Shown here: piece after piece, positions 40,284 through 63,920 of the stretch | Position numbering within the stretch: position 1 is the stretch's first letter | Layout of the letters: every line of letters begins with the position of its first letter | NCBI RefSeq assembly: GCF_034702125.1 | Contig: NC_085876.1 | Location: 7,222,864-7,286,863, forward strand | Origin: Engraulis encrasicolus | Lineage: Eukaryota > Chordata > Actinopteri > Clupeiformes > Engraulidae | DNA: 64,000 nt | Reading direction: 5' to 3' | The notes under the pieces: generated by a model | Databases searched by the model: none | Seen by the model: the letters and a program-made list of their open reading frames with translations, nothing else | What the model was told of the DNA's origin: nothing | Made by a program: the position numbers and the translations under genes

Positions 40284-41433
40284 TCATGTGGCTATGGAGT
40301 CCGATTTTGGATCCGCACACTCTTCCACAGAGGGAGCAGGCATGCCCTGATGTTTGAGAGGAGTTGTCTTCTGGTGTTGCTGTGCGCGTCTTGTAGTCCT
40401 CCTTTCAATAAAGATGTTTATTTGCTCAGTTGCTTTCTTGCAGGTCTTTCTCCAGGCTGGTCTGTTGGCAGCTAGGTCCTCAAGGTGACCAGGGTTGATG
40501 TTGCAATGCCTCAGTTCTTTTGTGTAGTCCTTGTAGCGTGTCTTCTGGCCACCAGGAGCCCCCTTTGATTCCGGTAGTAGCCCATAGAGGACTTGATGTG
40601 GGAGACGGTATCCAGGCATGCGGATGGTGTGGCCAACCCAGCGTAGATGTCTGTTGGCCAAAGCTGCCTCCATGCTGATGGTGCCAGTCGTACGCAGGAT
40701 GTCAGTGTGGGGGATTCGGTCTTCCCAGGACAGATTGAGTATTTTCTGTAGACATCTGATGTGAAACATCTCCAGGCTTTTTATGTGCCGTCTGTATGGG
40801 GTCCATGTTTCTGCCCCATACAGTAGGGTGGATACACACACTGCGTGTACACTGCTAATTTGGTGCTGATTTTCAGATTTTTGTTATTAAACACTCTTTT
40901 CCGGAGGCGGCCAAAAGCAGATGAGACTTTATTTGTGCGGTTGTGATTCCACTGTCAAGACAGGTGTCAACAGAAACTGTGGAGCCTAAGTAAGTGAACT
41001 GGTCAACGATGTTGAGTGGATTTCCATTTATCTGTAACGTAGCAGGTGATGGAGATTCAGTGCAGAGTTGAGCCATGATCTCAGTTTTCTTTGTGTTAAC
41101 CTGAAGACCAAAGTATTTGTAAAGAGCTGAAATGGTGTCCAGGGCATGCTGCATAGACTCAGGAGTGTGTGCCACGATAGTAATCTGCGTACTGGAGTTC
41201 ATGGATGTGGTCTGTTGATGTCTTCGTGTGAGCCTGAAGCCATCTGATGTTGAAGAGGCTACCATCGAGGCGATATTCCAAGTCCACATCATGTTTGTGC
41301 TGCAGGGCATGGTGCAGTAAGCGGGTGACTGCTGAGAGGAGGAGGTTGAAAAGTACTGGTGCCAGGACACAGCCTTGCTTTACCCCAACGTTGACAGTGA
41401 AGGACTGCAGACAGACTGCAGTCCTCCCATGAC
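40284..41433 (-). mobile_element. Non-LTR retrotransposon fragment with decayed reverse transcriptase
   Basis: On the minus strand, GVKQGCVLAPVLFNLLLSAV (reverse-transcriptase motif), LQYAD, PESMQHALDTISALYKYFGL, QFTYLGSTVSVD, then LLYGAETWTPYRRHIKSLEM and HLRWVGHTIRMPGYRLPHQV appear in order but in different frames. It is a frameshifted, 5'-truncated LINE; the clade is uncertain. Confidence 0.85.
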
Positions 41434-41441
41434 AACACACC

Positions 41442-41843
41442 AGGGCTTGACACTGGCACCTGCCAACCGGCCAAATGCTGGTCAAACTTGGCTGTGGCTA
41501 GTAATACTTTCAGTGTCACTAGCCAATTTGGCTGGCAGCTTATTCCTTGGTATGACATACGCATCATAGTAGCCTAGTCTGTTGTTTTCCCCTTGTGTAT
41601 CAATTGCTTGCACAGCATTTAAGTCCAAGAAAAAGCTCAGTAACTCAGTTTCTACTGTATTTGCTTGATATACTTCCATGTAGAAAGCAATGTACTCATC
41701 TTGCTTCAGCACTTCATCTTTTGAGGTTAGACGTACACTATCACTATCAAATCTGTGGCTAGTGGAATACCTGAATGGCTAGTGACTTGGGAAAACCACT
41801 AGCCATAGTGGCCGGTGGGTGAAAAAGTTAATGTCAAGCCCTG
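41442..41843. mobile_element. hAT MITE, 402 bp, 8-bp target duplication
   Basis: Ends CAGGGCTTGACA and TGTCAAGCCCTG are inverted repeats. CAACACAC flanks both sides (41434-41441, 41844-41851). Minus-strand frame 41482-41712 is open within it but matches nothing I recognise. Confidence 0.85.
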
Positions 41844-41844
41844 C

Positions 41845-41952
<108 letters not shown>

Positions 41953-42396
41953 AGGAGGGCGGACTTCTCCAAGGCCCAAACCCTGAGTGCGTTACAATAT
42001 GCGACCTTGCCTCCTCCACTTGTGCTTGTGGCCTCGCCCCGTCCCCTGGCCCCTCCTCCGTGGAGAAAACGATTAAGTTTCCCAGCTTTCAGCCTTGCCA
42101 CAACGACTTTTGAGGGACTGCTTTTCATTCACCATCCCAATTGCAAATGAGAAAAAGACTTTACAACTGAGCTTTTGCAAGATATTGAAATATAATGCTG
42201 ATGTCAGTGATGTCATCATGACATATTACTTCCTGGTACGAGGGAACAAGCACAAGTGGAGGAGGCAAGGCTGCATATTGTAACGCACTCCCTGAAACAG
42301 AAGAACGCCACACCTACAATTTACTAATGATGTCAATCCACTGGGTGGTGCTATTTGCCAACATTAGGCCCATATACTTGTAGTGTAGTTCTAGAG

Positions 42397-42782
42397 CAGG
42401 GGTATTCAATTAAAAGTCACAGAGGGCCAGTTATTCAAATTCCCTCCAGTGAAGGGGCCGAACATAGAATCTGTAAAACGGCGAGCAGCACAGTGTCTTT
42501 GATTAGAGTGTGAAACAAGCAGATAGCTTTCCAGACAGAACAGATATTAGCTTCTCTATCTCTTATAGCCGTATAGGATGGTCTATTTATGACACTGTTT
42601 TAGATAAGATTTCACTCTCATGTAAATGCATAGTAGAGATATCCCCATCCCCAACCTGAAGTGTTAGTGATCAAAAATTATGCACGGCCACAGACAGGTT
42701 TGTGCTGACCTTCTGGGGGCCAGAACATTGCCATCCACCAAGGGCAACAACTGGCCCCAGGGTCTCCATTTGAATAGCCCTG
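42397..42782. mobile_element. hAT MITE, 386 bp
   Basis: Ends CAGGGGTATTCAA and TTGAATAGCCCTG, flanked by TTCTAGAG at the left and TTCTAGAC at the right (7 of 8 matching). Confidence 0.78.
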
Positions 42783-42811
42783 TTCTAGACAAGAGTCATG
42801 AAGTCACAAGG

Positions 42812-43366
<555 letters not shown>

Positions 43367-43689
43367 TTCTTTTTTCATCTCCCACCTTCTTTCACAGGCT
43401 CGTCCGCATGTTCTCACTGCACTGCACATACGCCTAGGCCTACTCTTGAGCTTTCAATCAACAAGTGTCGTGCACTGATGTGTGACGTGAACCTCTCAAA
43501 AGTGGAACCTCCACAGTCCTGAAAGAAAATTAAGAAAACTAAAAAATAAAGAAAACACTCATACACAATTAAGGGCCGACTCATATCTTCATTATATCAT
43601 GATTCATAATGCAACCAATTAACATTTGCTGCACATCCTCAAATGACAGGGGAAGACGTTCCTGCAAAATCTGCCCCTACCCGGATATT

Positions 43690-43903
43690 ATATCACAGAA
43701 TATGAGCGAATCAGCGCTACGCTTTTTCCGTATGATCCACGCTCTGACCAATGACCCGGTGACTTGTACCTCCGTAGGCGGGCCTTAGGTCTGAAGTGAG
43801 GAAGACGGAGGCGGAGTTTCTTTCTTTCTCCACTGAGTTGGCAGACTCGGGGCGCACGCTTGTACGCCGAAGTTTATTAGTCCGCAGTATTTGAATTGTG
43901 ATC
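43690..43903 (+). promoter_or_regulatory. ak2 promoter and 5' UTR
   Basis: The segment before the ak2 start codon contains a CCAAT box (43748-43752) and a GGCGGGCC GC box (43778 region), with no TATA box, as in many housekeeping genes. The transcription start is not determined. Confidence 0.5.
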
Positions 43904-52855
<8,952 letters not shown>

Positions 52856-54211
52856 GGCCTAAACTAACCTCACGCCGCCCCGCCCCGCCCCGCCGTCTTT
52901 GTCTGTGTTGCTTGACTGCATGGCTATGTGTGGGGTTTTCTGATCAATGAGGTTGTAAGCAATGACTGGGCACAGTTTGGTTCGAAGGATTTGAAGAATT
53001 GGCAACTGTTTGTGATCTGAACACAGAATATTCTGGTTGGAATTGGCCATCGGAAATGCCCACGTGATGTCATGACGCGTCCTGACATCGAGTAGGCGTT
53101 TCTTATTTGCAGTTTGAACAAGGATAATCTGGTGTTCAGATGACTAATCTGTAGTTGAAAAGGCTTCACATCCATTGAAACGACAACAATGGAATTTTTG
53201 ATTTCCATTCTGATACTGTATACAGTCATTGGTTGTGGGCCTCACTCTTGTCCTTGTCTGTGTGTCTGTCCTCTTGTATTAGAAGCTTCTATTCTGTGTC
53301 CCTATTTCCTTGTCCTTCCGTTTCCTCTGGGTGTCCTCTAAATGTCCCCAACCTGGTAAACCCCCGTTCCTCCCTTAGTTTGTGCACCCTTCTGGTCCTC
53401 ACCTGAGGTGATTGGGCTTCTGTTTTTCAGTGTGTCTGGCTGCACTAGAGAATATGTTCTGTTAATCGATGCACATAGATGTTGCACTAACTCACTGACT
53501 TGACTGCACTTGATGTTCGTCTAAGCTATGCACTATAGATATTGCACTGCAGATGTTGCACTATTGATGTTTCAGTTCTTCACTGATATTGTGATCCAAT
53601 GTGTGGTCTGTTTGACCCAAGGATAGACTTGAAACTAATATGCCAGAGTTGAAGGTTAGTTTGTTCACATAGTTATCAGCAAGTGCATTTCCATGAAATG
53701 TTATTGTTTCTTCAGTATTGAGGGTCAGATATGACGGCCAAATAGTTTTCATGAAACGTTCCAGGATAAAGGCCTTTTTTTGTTTTGTTTTACTCAGTGT
53801 TCCTGAGTGTTGGAGTAATGGAAAGTGCTCTCTTTGCTTTTTTTTTTATTTAGAGAGTTTACTGGTAATGTTAATTCAAATAGTAATTATTGGTACAGGG
53901 ATGAATGTAAGTGCTAGATTTGCCAAAATGCTGTTCAGGCTGCTGTTTTTAAAAGATAAGATAAATACACGATTTGCCTCTGAATATGTGCTGTGCGTGT
54001 TGTTTTTCTTTTAACTGTCTGAAGATCTCTTGTTCTCCTTCTTTTCAGCCGTTTGAAGCCCCTCTGTTCCCTCCTGTGCTGGCCTGGGGATGGATAACTC
54101 ACCTGTAACAATAGAGAAATCATGCTGGACTCTTTTTCTAGGTTGCGTAACCAAGTGCTCTTCTGCCTAGAAAAAAAACTACATTCACACAAAACCAGGG
54201 ATTATGTCTTT

Positions 54212-54217
54212 AATAAA
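54212..54217 (+). terminator. Candidate poly(A) signal of ak2
   Basis: AATAAA about 1.36 kb after the ak2 stop codon. The 3' UTR (52856 to about 54235) holds no other gene. Confidence 0.55.
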
Positions 54218-54689
54218 CCATTGAGGATCTTTTGTACAGTTATTATCGACTTTGAGTGTTTTTACTTCTTATGCATCATTGGCCCCATGTTAATCATGTG
54301 CTATAGGCGCTTAGTTATTGTGGCGCAAAGGGTGATATTGTAGTCATGAGGGTGCAGTGCTATGCTCCACTACTACTACAATATGAATGCATACTACTAC
54401 TACACTATGAATGCATACTACTACAATCCTATTATTTGAGGAGTCTTTATGATGTCACTAGTTACAAAGTTACAGCAATGTTTCGGTTTCTTGGAAGCAG
54501 GATCATTTGAAGGAATGGTCCATAACTCAGCTGGGAAGCATTGACATCCCAGAAGTGAAAGGACTGTGTATCGGGTGAATTAGTAATTGTACTAGTAATG
54601 AAACCGATAGAATGTAGATGTTTGATTCGTTTCACTTTTCAATCCTGCCTTCTGCTCGTCTGTGTTCCGGATTTTGCTTCTCGGAGGAA

Positions 54690-55017
54690 ACGTCACGGGG
54701 TGGGGTTTCCGAGCAGAATGCGGGTTACGTCACTGAACGGGGCTTTCCTCTATGACGTGGGTGGAAAAGCAAAGCAAGCGAGTTGTGGTCATAATCTGAG
54801 CGTTGGTACTGGTAGAAGGATCCGGGCCGGTGGGCGAGTCGGTATTGTCTGTAAATCGCTGGCCCATCGCTCAGTCTAGGTATAGAATCAGGTTTGGTGG
54901 AAACGTTGGCAACACGAAAGAGAAGGAGAAAAAAAACGCCCTGAGGCGTCATTGCGCACAGCGGCGCTTGAAGATTTAATACCGCTGGTTTCAGCTGGCT
55001 CCAGCTCAACCTGTCAG
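54690..55017 (+). promoter_or_regulatory. Promoter and non-coding first exon of an unidentified + strand gene
   Basis: Four CRE-like half sites lie close together: ACGTCAC at 54690, TTACGTCACT at 54725, TGACGTGG at 54753 and GCGTCATT at 54946. They are followed by a GC-rich stretch and a perfect donor, CTGTCAG|GTAAGT, at 55017/55018. No long open frame crosses it, so the exon is probably 5' UTR. In human, neighbours of AK2 include RNF19B and AZIN2, but nothing in the sequence selects one. Confidence 0.5.
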
Positions 55018-56687
55018 GTAAGTCCCAGAAATTGACAGGGCACGACGCTACACCTTATCTACTTAGCTTAATGCTTTGGTGCCATTTGACACTTGTACAT
55101 GTGTGGATACTATCCACTGGATAGGAACCGCGTAGCAGGCAGCAGACTCACGCTCACATCCCCGTGATACTTTGGGTTGGAACATCGAACACATCGTGCC
55201 AGCTACCACGGCGAATACAGCATACTGCGCTCTAAGCGCAACTGTCCCCTGCCTTAGACCATTTGGCTATCCATTTTGGTTTAAAACGTTCTTATGGTCG
55301 AAGAACTTGCTACATTACATGGAGTGTGTCCGAACTATCATTTGGCTACTCCGCTTCTGTGTAGCCCATCAGTCGGCGGGTGGCATAGCCTATTGAACAG
55401 GGTTCATGCGGGCGCACACTTTTATTTTATTTTTTAGTCCTCTTTAATTCTTTCCTTAACCTGCTGCCACCACCCTAATTGTCTCCGGGATGTTGTATTG
55501 AGGCCAAGATATTATTATACCATACAGCAAAGGGATCATCACTCTGAGATTAGATTATAATGTGGTGTGTGGTTTAGGTCAACTGCCTCTTCCTCTGTTG
55601 TAGCGCTGTCATGTGCATTCCGAGCAGCATCCCCATGCTCCTCAACTCTGTTGGCAAGACCAGCTGAGCCCATAGCTTCTCTCTGCAGTTAACTGGTCAG
55701 GCAGACCACGCAGTTCTCTTGTGGTTTTGTTTGGCCTCCGCTCAAGTGTAATTCTGTGTCTCTCAGGGTTTTTTCCTCCCCTTTTATCTGCAACCTGCTA
55801 TGGTAAGGTTAAAGCGGTGGCGTGGAGGAGATGCACACACTCCCCTTCACTCTCTCTCATCCCTGCTGGCTGCGGTGTTAAACATTGATGAGGCCAGCAC
55901 TCAGCACCCCCATCCCCAACACCGCTCTAATTATAGCAATGACCAGCACATTCGCTACCTTACCGTGTGTGTGTGTGTGTGCGTGTTCGTGTGCGTGTGC
56001 AAAAGACAGTGAGAGAAGAGGATAGAGAACATTTTTGTAGGCCTACTCTTTTCCTATCCCACCTGACTATTTTGTTCTTCTGCATTCTCCACACTTCACA
56101 GAGCGCATTTATCAGTTCCACTTCCAGTGCTTGTGATTTATGTTGCTGGCAGGCCAGGTAATATCAGATAAGGTGTGTACATAGGCCCACTGTTTAGAAC
56201 TTTGTCTGGCTCATATAGCCTTTCCTATTTCATTTGGGGGGAGTAGATCAGAAGTACACTCCTGAAATGTGTTCTTTTGGCTCTGTTGAAAGAACCCAAC
56301 ATTCTGAACTTGTAGTCTCCTCGGGGCCAGGTGGCTCTGCAGAATGGCTGTCCTGGTGCAGATACACTCTCCTTGCTGCATAACAATATGCAGACCAGGG
56401 TACTATTCCAAGAAGGAGGGTAAGTGATAAACCTGGCTAAAGTAGCCTACAGCAGGGATGGGCAATATGTAGACCTCGTAATTTTCATCATCAGTGTTCC
56501 GGCAGAACTTATCTCGTGCGCCACATTTTATAAGTGGTGAGAGAAAAAAGCTGGAAGAGGAGTAGGCCTACGTGTGTTTGCGCTGGACTGGACTGGGAGC
56601 TGGGATGACACTGGGGACGCTGACACTATTCTGGAGTGACCATCACTAGGGTTGTGGGTGTGTTCTGACTATCATGCCAACGAGCCT

Positions 56688-56775
56688 GGCTCTTTGGTGT
56701 AGCGGTCAGAACCCTAGTTTACTACATCAGAAGGTCCGGGTTCGAGTCCCGGCTGGGCAACTCTACTCCGGCAGG
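56688..56775 (+). mobile_element. tRNA-derived SINE head
   Basis: GGTGTAGCGGTCAGAACCC (box-A-like) and GGTCCGGGTTCGAGTCCCGG (box B) are followed by CTGGGCAACTCTACTCC, the same order as the reverse copies at 24100-24345. Confidence 0.6.
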
Positions 56776-57606
56776 GTGTGGCAGGGTAAGTAAGGCCAGA
56801 TTAAGCCATCAGTACCTCTCTGCTGGGCAGGGACAGGAGGATGGACACACACATTCTCAATCTCTCTCTCTCTTACTCATACACACACACTTGCACACGG
56901 GCGTTTTCATTCACACATTAGTTCCTCAGATACTGTGAAAGGAAGGACTACCTAATAAGGAATTTCCCATCACCACTGGCTATTGTTTCGGTTCCTCTGC
57001 ATTTTCCCCCCTCAAAATGTGAAAATGTATAAGTGATGGTTTTAAATTTCCAATTTAATACCATGAGGAACTGAAAGTTAGTTTTATTTAAGAAAATATC
57101 AGGGGTTTTGCTGAAGATAATTCCTGAATGACGACTGCAGGTGTTCTCTCTCTCTGACTTCATTTCTGAGTAGTAGAGTCCAGACATTGTTTCCTCCTTT
57201 CGTCTGAAATGCACAGATTTTCACTTTTAGCAGTTTCGACTTGAGTCATGTGGAAGGAGTAAATTAGATATGAGTGCATTACATGGAAGCCCTTTTAGCC
57301 TGTCGATATCAGTTCGTGTGTGTGTGTGTGCCCGCGCTGCACTGCTGGACTTGAGCTTGTCTCCAGTGTACCTGTGTCTGGGACATTTATAGCAGTAGGC
57401 TAAGCCCTCTCCTGCAGTACCTACATCTACACACACACACACTCATTCACTTTCTTAGCAGCAGAGGTGCTGTACCAAAGGGATTGCATAACCGCTCTTA
57501 AGTGGGGCCACCTGGCCACCTTACATTTAAGTGTGCCGCACTATTCACACTACGGTACAGTGAGAGTGAGAGAGAGAGAAAGAAAGAGTGTGAGTTGCTA
57601 CTGGAC

Positions 57607-57639
<33 letters not shown>

Positions 57640-58192
57640 TTGCTACATGCTTACAGGATGAATTGAAGGGTGTGTTGGTGGAGATGGAGATAACATATCC
57701 TCCTGTAAATTAAATGTCATCAGCATCAAAAACGCAGTTTGAACCTTGCAGAAAATATCTATGTGGCCCAATCCACGTCTTCCTCATCAAATCCCTAAAG
57801 GTCATCTCATCTTTGTGTAAATATCAGGAAGTTGTGGTAGATGTAGGCCATGGTAAAGCCAGGCTTCTGCACGATGAAAAATGACTAATTGACAAGAATC
57901 GAAAACTGTGACACAATTCTTGAAGTTGGCCTACTTTCGACAATGTTATTCAGTCTGTATTAATCTTGTGTACACACACACAAGTGTGTATTTGTGTTGT
58001 GTGTACGTGCCTGTGTGCATGCGCGTGTTCTATGTGCATGTGTTCACGTGTGTGTGTATGAGAGAGAGAGAGAGAGTGACTGGGAGACCGGCTGAGGACC
58101 AGAGGGAGTTCAATCTGTCTCAGTCCATCTGGCCCAGCAGCCTCCTGATCTAGCCGAGACCCCCTCCTCCTCCTCTATTAGAGGAACGAACG

Positions 58193-58297
<105 letters not shown>

Positions 58298-58610
58298 TTC
58301 TATCGTTTCATAACAGGCTTTTGTACTGAGGGTTGAGTTTACATTGTACCACAATATAAACACTCACTCTGCAATATTGGCAAACCAAGGGTACGAAACG
58401 CTGTATCAAAAGACTGCCACAAATATGTAAAAAAACTGCTTTATTGTCTCTCAGAAATGTGTCGTAAAAACGTGGACATTTACTGAAATGACTTGAAATT
58501 GACTTGAAATAGCGTTTTAGCCTAATTATTAGACTTGTTGCATCCCTTTACGCAGTCTGCCATTACAGTCTGACAGTAGTAGATAGCAGAGGCTTTTCCC
58601 CTAGTACAGT

Positions 58611-58738
58611 GGGGTGAGCTTCTCAAAAGAGAAGTTGTTAGCCTGTTAGCAACTTCGGTAGTTGCCAATGGGAAAATGCATTGAAAAGAACAAAGTAGCT
58701 ACTGTAGTTAGCAACTTTGGTTTTGAGAAATTCACCCC
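58611..58738. mobile_element. Short foldback MITE, 128 bp
   Basis: GGGGTGAGCTTCTCAAAA at the left and TTTTGAGAAATTCACCCC at the right, with GTTAGC and GCTAAC motifs inside. A half copy in inverse orientation lies at 46102-46205. Confidence 0.75.
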
Positions 58739-59911
58739 AGAATAGTAAGCTTATTGTATGTAGTGTGATTTCCACTGTATTTAATCGGAATGACATTGTG
58801 TTTCATAGTGGATCCCACAAATTCTGCACTGTACTCTGCTGAAAATCTTCCTCCAAATACAAGTTCATATTGGAGTGACTGACTGCCTTATCAGCTGTGA
58901 TGAAAAGCTGGGGTTTTATGTTGATAAGAGTGTAATATTTTTCGTCTGCTGCCTCTGACACAGAAAGTGTCCATCGGCAAATAGTGGATTTCACAGAGGA
59001 AAGAGTTGCCTATATGCATCATAGTGGAGGGCTGGGCTGTGTGTGGTTTTATTACTGCAATAATGTCATGAGGCTGGCTGTACGTAGATATGTGGGCTTA
59101 CCTAAACATTTCTACGTGTCTATAGATGTGGATAGCAGGTTTTTTGTTTTATTTTTAAAAAAAATTTAAACTTCCTCCGACTGGCTAGACGGGACAATGA
59201 TTTCACATCTTGTTCCATTTGTAGATGCCAGGTCGTCTATCTAACAACAGCTACGTAACTTCCACTCTTAAACAATGGAACCCAGTGGTACAGACAGCAG
59301 ACATGAAAGTAACAAAGCGGCGCATATAGGATACATGATTCTGGTAAAAAGCTACCGCTAGACTAGATTCGTCTCCTTCTCAGCACAGGTTCCGCTCTGT
59401 GACGTGAAGGCTTCTGCTTTCTGGCTTCAGGTCTGCACCTGGCGTAGCCTGCTGTAGCCCTGCGGTCGACATAACCTGAGAGGAGCTCTTTGAGGTGGTG
59501 AACTGTAGGCTACAGTATAGGCGGTGAGAAAAGAAAGAAGCGCTCTCTGCTCCTGCCTGTGCCTGCATTGCCCAGATTCACTGTGTGTGTAGTGTGCGTC
59601 AAGTCAGTTTACACAACTTCAAAGTACTGTTTAAAAAGGGACCGCAATTGGCTAATTCTGAAAATCAACGACTAGATTTACCCATCCACTGTTTTTTTTA
59701 TTCCAGAGTGTGAGGTAAAGTGCAATTATTGTAACTAGTGTAATCTGCCTGTAATCTGCCTTTAATCTGCCTAATCTAAATGTATATAATCCAGCCTATC
59801 CTATGTATTTTGTGATATAATGTTACTGCTTCTGTATTTGTGAGTTTAAGTGTGTTAGCTAGTACAGTACATTGCCATCATTCAGTACTCAGTGGCCACT
59901 TCAGATCCATT

Positions 59912-60180
<269 letters not shown>

Positions 60181-60311
60181 CAGGCCAGCAGGGTGAATAA
60201 GAGGGGTGTAGTGTCATGACATCGTCCTTCAAAGTGCCCCACCCCACTGGCCATCTTCACAGAGACGCTACAGGAGGTATGAGGGCTGGCATATTCCAGT
60301 CAGATGCAGCA

Positions 60312-60575
<264 letters not shown>

Positions 60576-60737
60576 ACACACAGAGTGGTAATTAGTTGTC
60601 ATCATCTGAATGCTTTGACGCTAGAGAGGGACTGTAGAGGAGAGTGCAGCATGTAATGTCCTCCCTGGGCTGCTAGTTTGTCATTCAAAGGGAGCAGCGG
60701 ATAATATGTGTGTCTGTGTATTCTGTTGTGCGTAGGC

Positions 60738-60961
<224 letters not shown>

Positions 60962-61138
60962 GAGTCGTTTCTTCTGTGCTTCAGTGCTGGCATTTATACT
61001 TCAGTGGTGCGGGCTCCATGGCAACGGTTGTGATGTCACAACACGGAATGGTCCCTTGATGTTCTGAAGCACCTATTCGAGCGGACAGGACACACTCCTG
61101 AACCAATCCCCTATCATCACCTCCTGCATTCAAGACCT

Positions 61139-61253
<115 letters not shown>

Positions 61254-61581
61254 CACAGAATTACCTAAGTGGCCTCTTAGATGGATTGTGTGTGTTATGC
61301 TGTTACTAGGACAGGTCACTCGAACTTCTCTCATCATTGCTTGTATAGTCTTGTACAGTATATTGCAAAGCAAACATTTTAAATCTATATGAGGAAAACA
61401 TGCTATTTACAGTATTATCACACTAACAGTCCGGAATATTGAATTGAAAAGATATATTGTGCCTCAGCTGTAACATAGGCCTAGGCTATCTAAATCTGTG
61501 CATCCATGTGATACGAACATAATAACAACATAACAACTAAAAATGACGATAACAACAGCACATTATTCACGTAATAGGTAA

Positions 61582-61718
61582 GGGTTAACGTTCGGCGAGA
61601 AGGTCGCTACCGTGGAATAGCAGCACGACAGAGAGAATCTTTAGACCCCGACGCGGAGCGGAGTTCTCTCTGAAGTGCTGCTATTCCACAAAGCGACCGA
61701 CTCGCCGAAAGTTAACCC
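61582..61718. repeat. Short palindromic repeat with about 50-bp arms
   Basis: GGGTTAACGTTCGGCGAG...GTGGAATAGCAGCAC is matched by GTGCTGCTATTCCAC...CTCGCCGAAAGTTAACCC. The centre is an AGAGAGAATC...TTCTCTCT hairpin. Confidence 0.8.
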
Positions 61719-62876
61719 GCTTATTATATGGATATACTTAAATGATTCACACATGGCGGGGACATTTCTTTAGGCCTATTTAATGTTAAGATTGTTGCTG
61801 CGCAAAACAAAACAGTGCCGTTGTGGAACACCGCTAGGCAACAGCTAGGTAGCCAGGACACCAGGTGTTGTCTATCACAGCAGCTGATTAGAGTCTTGTT
61901 GAAAAGTCGCTTTAGCAGTGAAAAGTCTTGTTGCCATTGACAGCGGTCTGTTATAGACCAACCCGTCCGTTATCGAAAAATAACAGACGTGCGAACGTTG
62001 GGGAGCCCCGTTGAAACGAATGGAGCATTCGACCGATGACGTCACAACCATATAATAGCATGCAATAATACTGCAATAATAATGATAATAACTGATAGCT
62101 TTTCGTTGGTGTTCTTTTGATTTAGTATCAAAAGCACCAACCCTTTGCTGCCCCATGTACTTTGTATTCTGAACTGTAGGCTCTCACACTTTGTTCACAG
62201 TTTGGCTGGTCCTGTTACTTATAGGCCAGACTTTGTGTATTCGGTGCTCGACTGTAGTTTAATCTGGTCTCGTATTCATATCACTCTGTGCTCAGTTGAT
62301 TCCCTACCACAACGTCCTAAATGTCTTGAACAGAAGTCTGAACAGAAGAGCTGTGTCGAGTAGCCTACCTCCCAAGGGCCTGTTCCTCTCTTGCCCTCTG
62401 TGTTTCTCAGTTTCTCCCTCTCCCCCTCTCTCTCTCTCTCTCTCCCTCTCTCCCCCTCCTCTTTTCATCATATCTCACCCTCTTGTCTTGTTCTCCTTCC
62501 GTGCCATCATCTCCCCATCTCTGTTTTATGGGTTTTTGGTGAAGTGCCACCCATCCCCTGAACATTGCTGCTTCACAGACACTTTATGTAGTCTATGATG
62601 TAGTTGATGTGTTCTCTGTTCATGTTCCTCTAGGAGGCATGTTCTGTGTGGGCACGGCACGTAGAAATACGAGGTGTATGTCTGTTCTGTGTATCTCAAT
62701 GTGTGTGTGTGTGTGCGTGTGTGTGTGTGTGTGTTATCTGCGCATGTGCGCAGCGCTCATAAGCATCCCCACAAGTGCCAGAGTCACTGTGTGGGTCCTT
62801 GTTTGCTGCTCGTGGAAGACATTACCATGGCAACCCCAATAGCAGCACAGTGTGAAGTGGAGAGGAAGAGCTTCAG

Positions 62877-62991
<115 letters not shown>

Positions 62992-63373
62992 CTGGATCGA
63001 CACAGACAGAGGGTTCATGGATGAATCCATGGACATGCATACAGGGATGGTGCTTGATATTAAAATGGAAATAAAATGTACAACCAAAGGATATAAAATG
63101 TTTATTCCTCCAACTCAAATGAATGAATCCCTGTTTTTGCCCTTTCATCGTGATGTGGAGGGTTTTCCCCCACACAATCATATTGCTGTCCAATAGCCTT
63201 TGTTCATCAGTGTCAATGTATATTACAGTTACACATTTTTCAATGTTATCGTGTTTCTATCTTTATCTGTGTGAGTCTGCCACATTTGCCTTTTTATGAT
63301 ACACGATGAGTCATTTAGAGAGTATCTGCCCACTCTGGTTTGTTAAGAGTTAACTGTGAAAACGAAACAGAGG

Positions 63374-63529
<156 letters not shown>

Positions 63530-63630
63530 CGCCAACAGTCGCAACTCCCTCAGTGGGCTGGGCTTGTGTGTGTGTGTGCATGTGCATGTGTGTGCGCGCT
63601 AACTTCTTGTATCATCTGTCTTTCCCACAG

Positions 63631-63920
63631 ACAGGCCGTGAGAAGTGCACGCAAGCCACCAAGCACGCCAGCAGACAGACAGAGGAAAGAAACTTCTCAA
63701 GAAAAACCCATACCCAAGTACTCGACAAACCAAATGAGGAACGGCAACCTGGGAGTACTCGAAGATTTTTTCCCCTGAACGAAACGAGACAACTTGCCTT
63801 AGACTTCTTCTTCCACTTAAAGCCTCTACTCTTTTTTTTATCCATTTTTTTATATATACGTTTTTGTTATTTATAATACTACAGGACTGGAACACAACAA
63901 TGGCACTGTATTGTTCGGAG
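63631..63920 (+). other. Candidate second exon of the unidentified gene
   Basis: CTTTCCCACAG is a strong acceptor and CGGAG|GTAATA a plausible donor. A 15-codon open frame (63734-63778) would act as an upstream ORF. The ATG at 63900 has a near-ideal context (ACAACAATGG) and would start MALYCSE before the donor. If the donor is not used, this ATG instead opens a 22-residue ORF ending at 63968. The protein cannot be recognised from this. Confidence 0.4.

Noticed and set aside
56688..56775. Possible tRNA gene
   Set aside because: A- and B-box-like motifs are present, but the same sequence occurs as decayed copies near 24107 and 24301 with shared non-tRNA flanks, which fits a SINE head.
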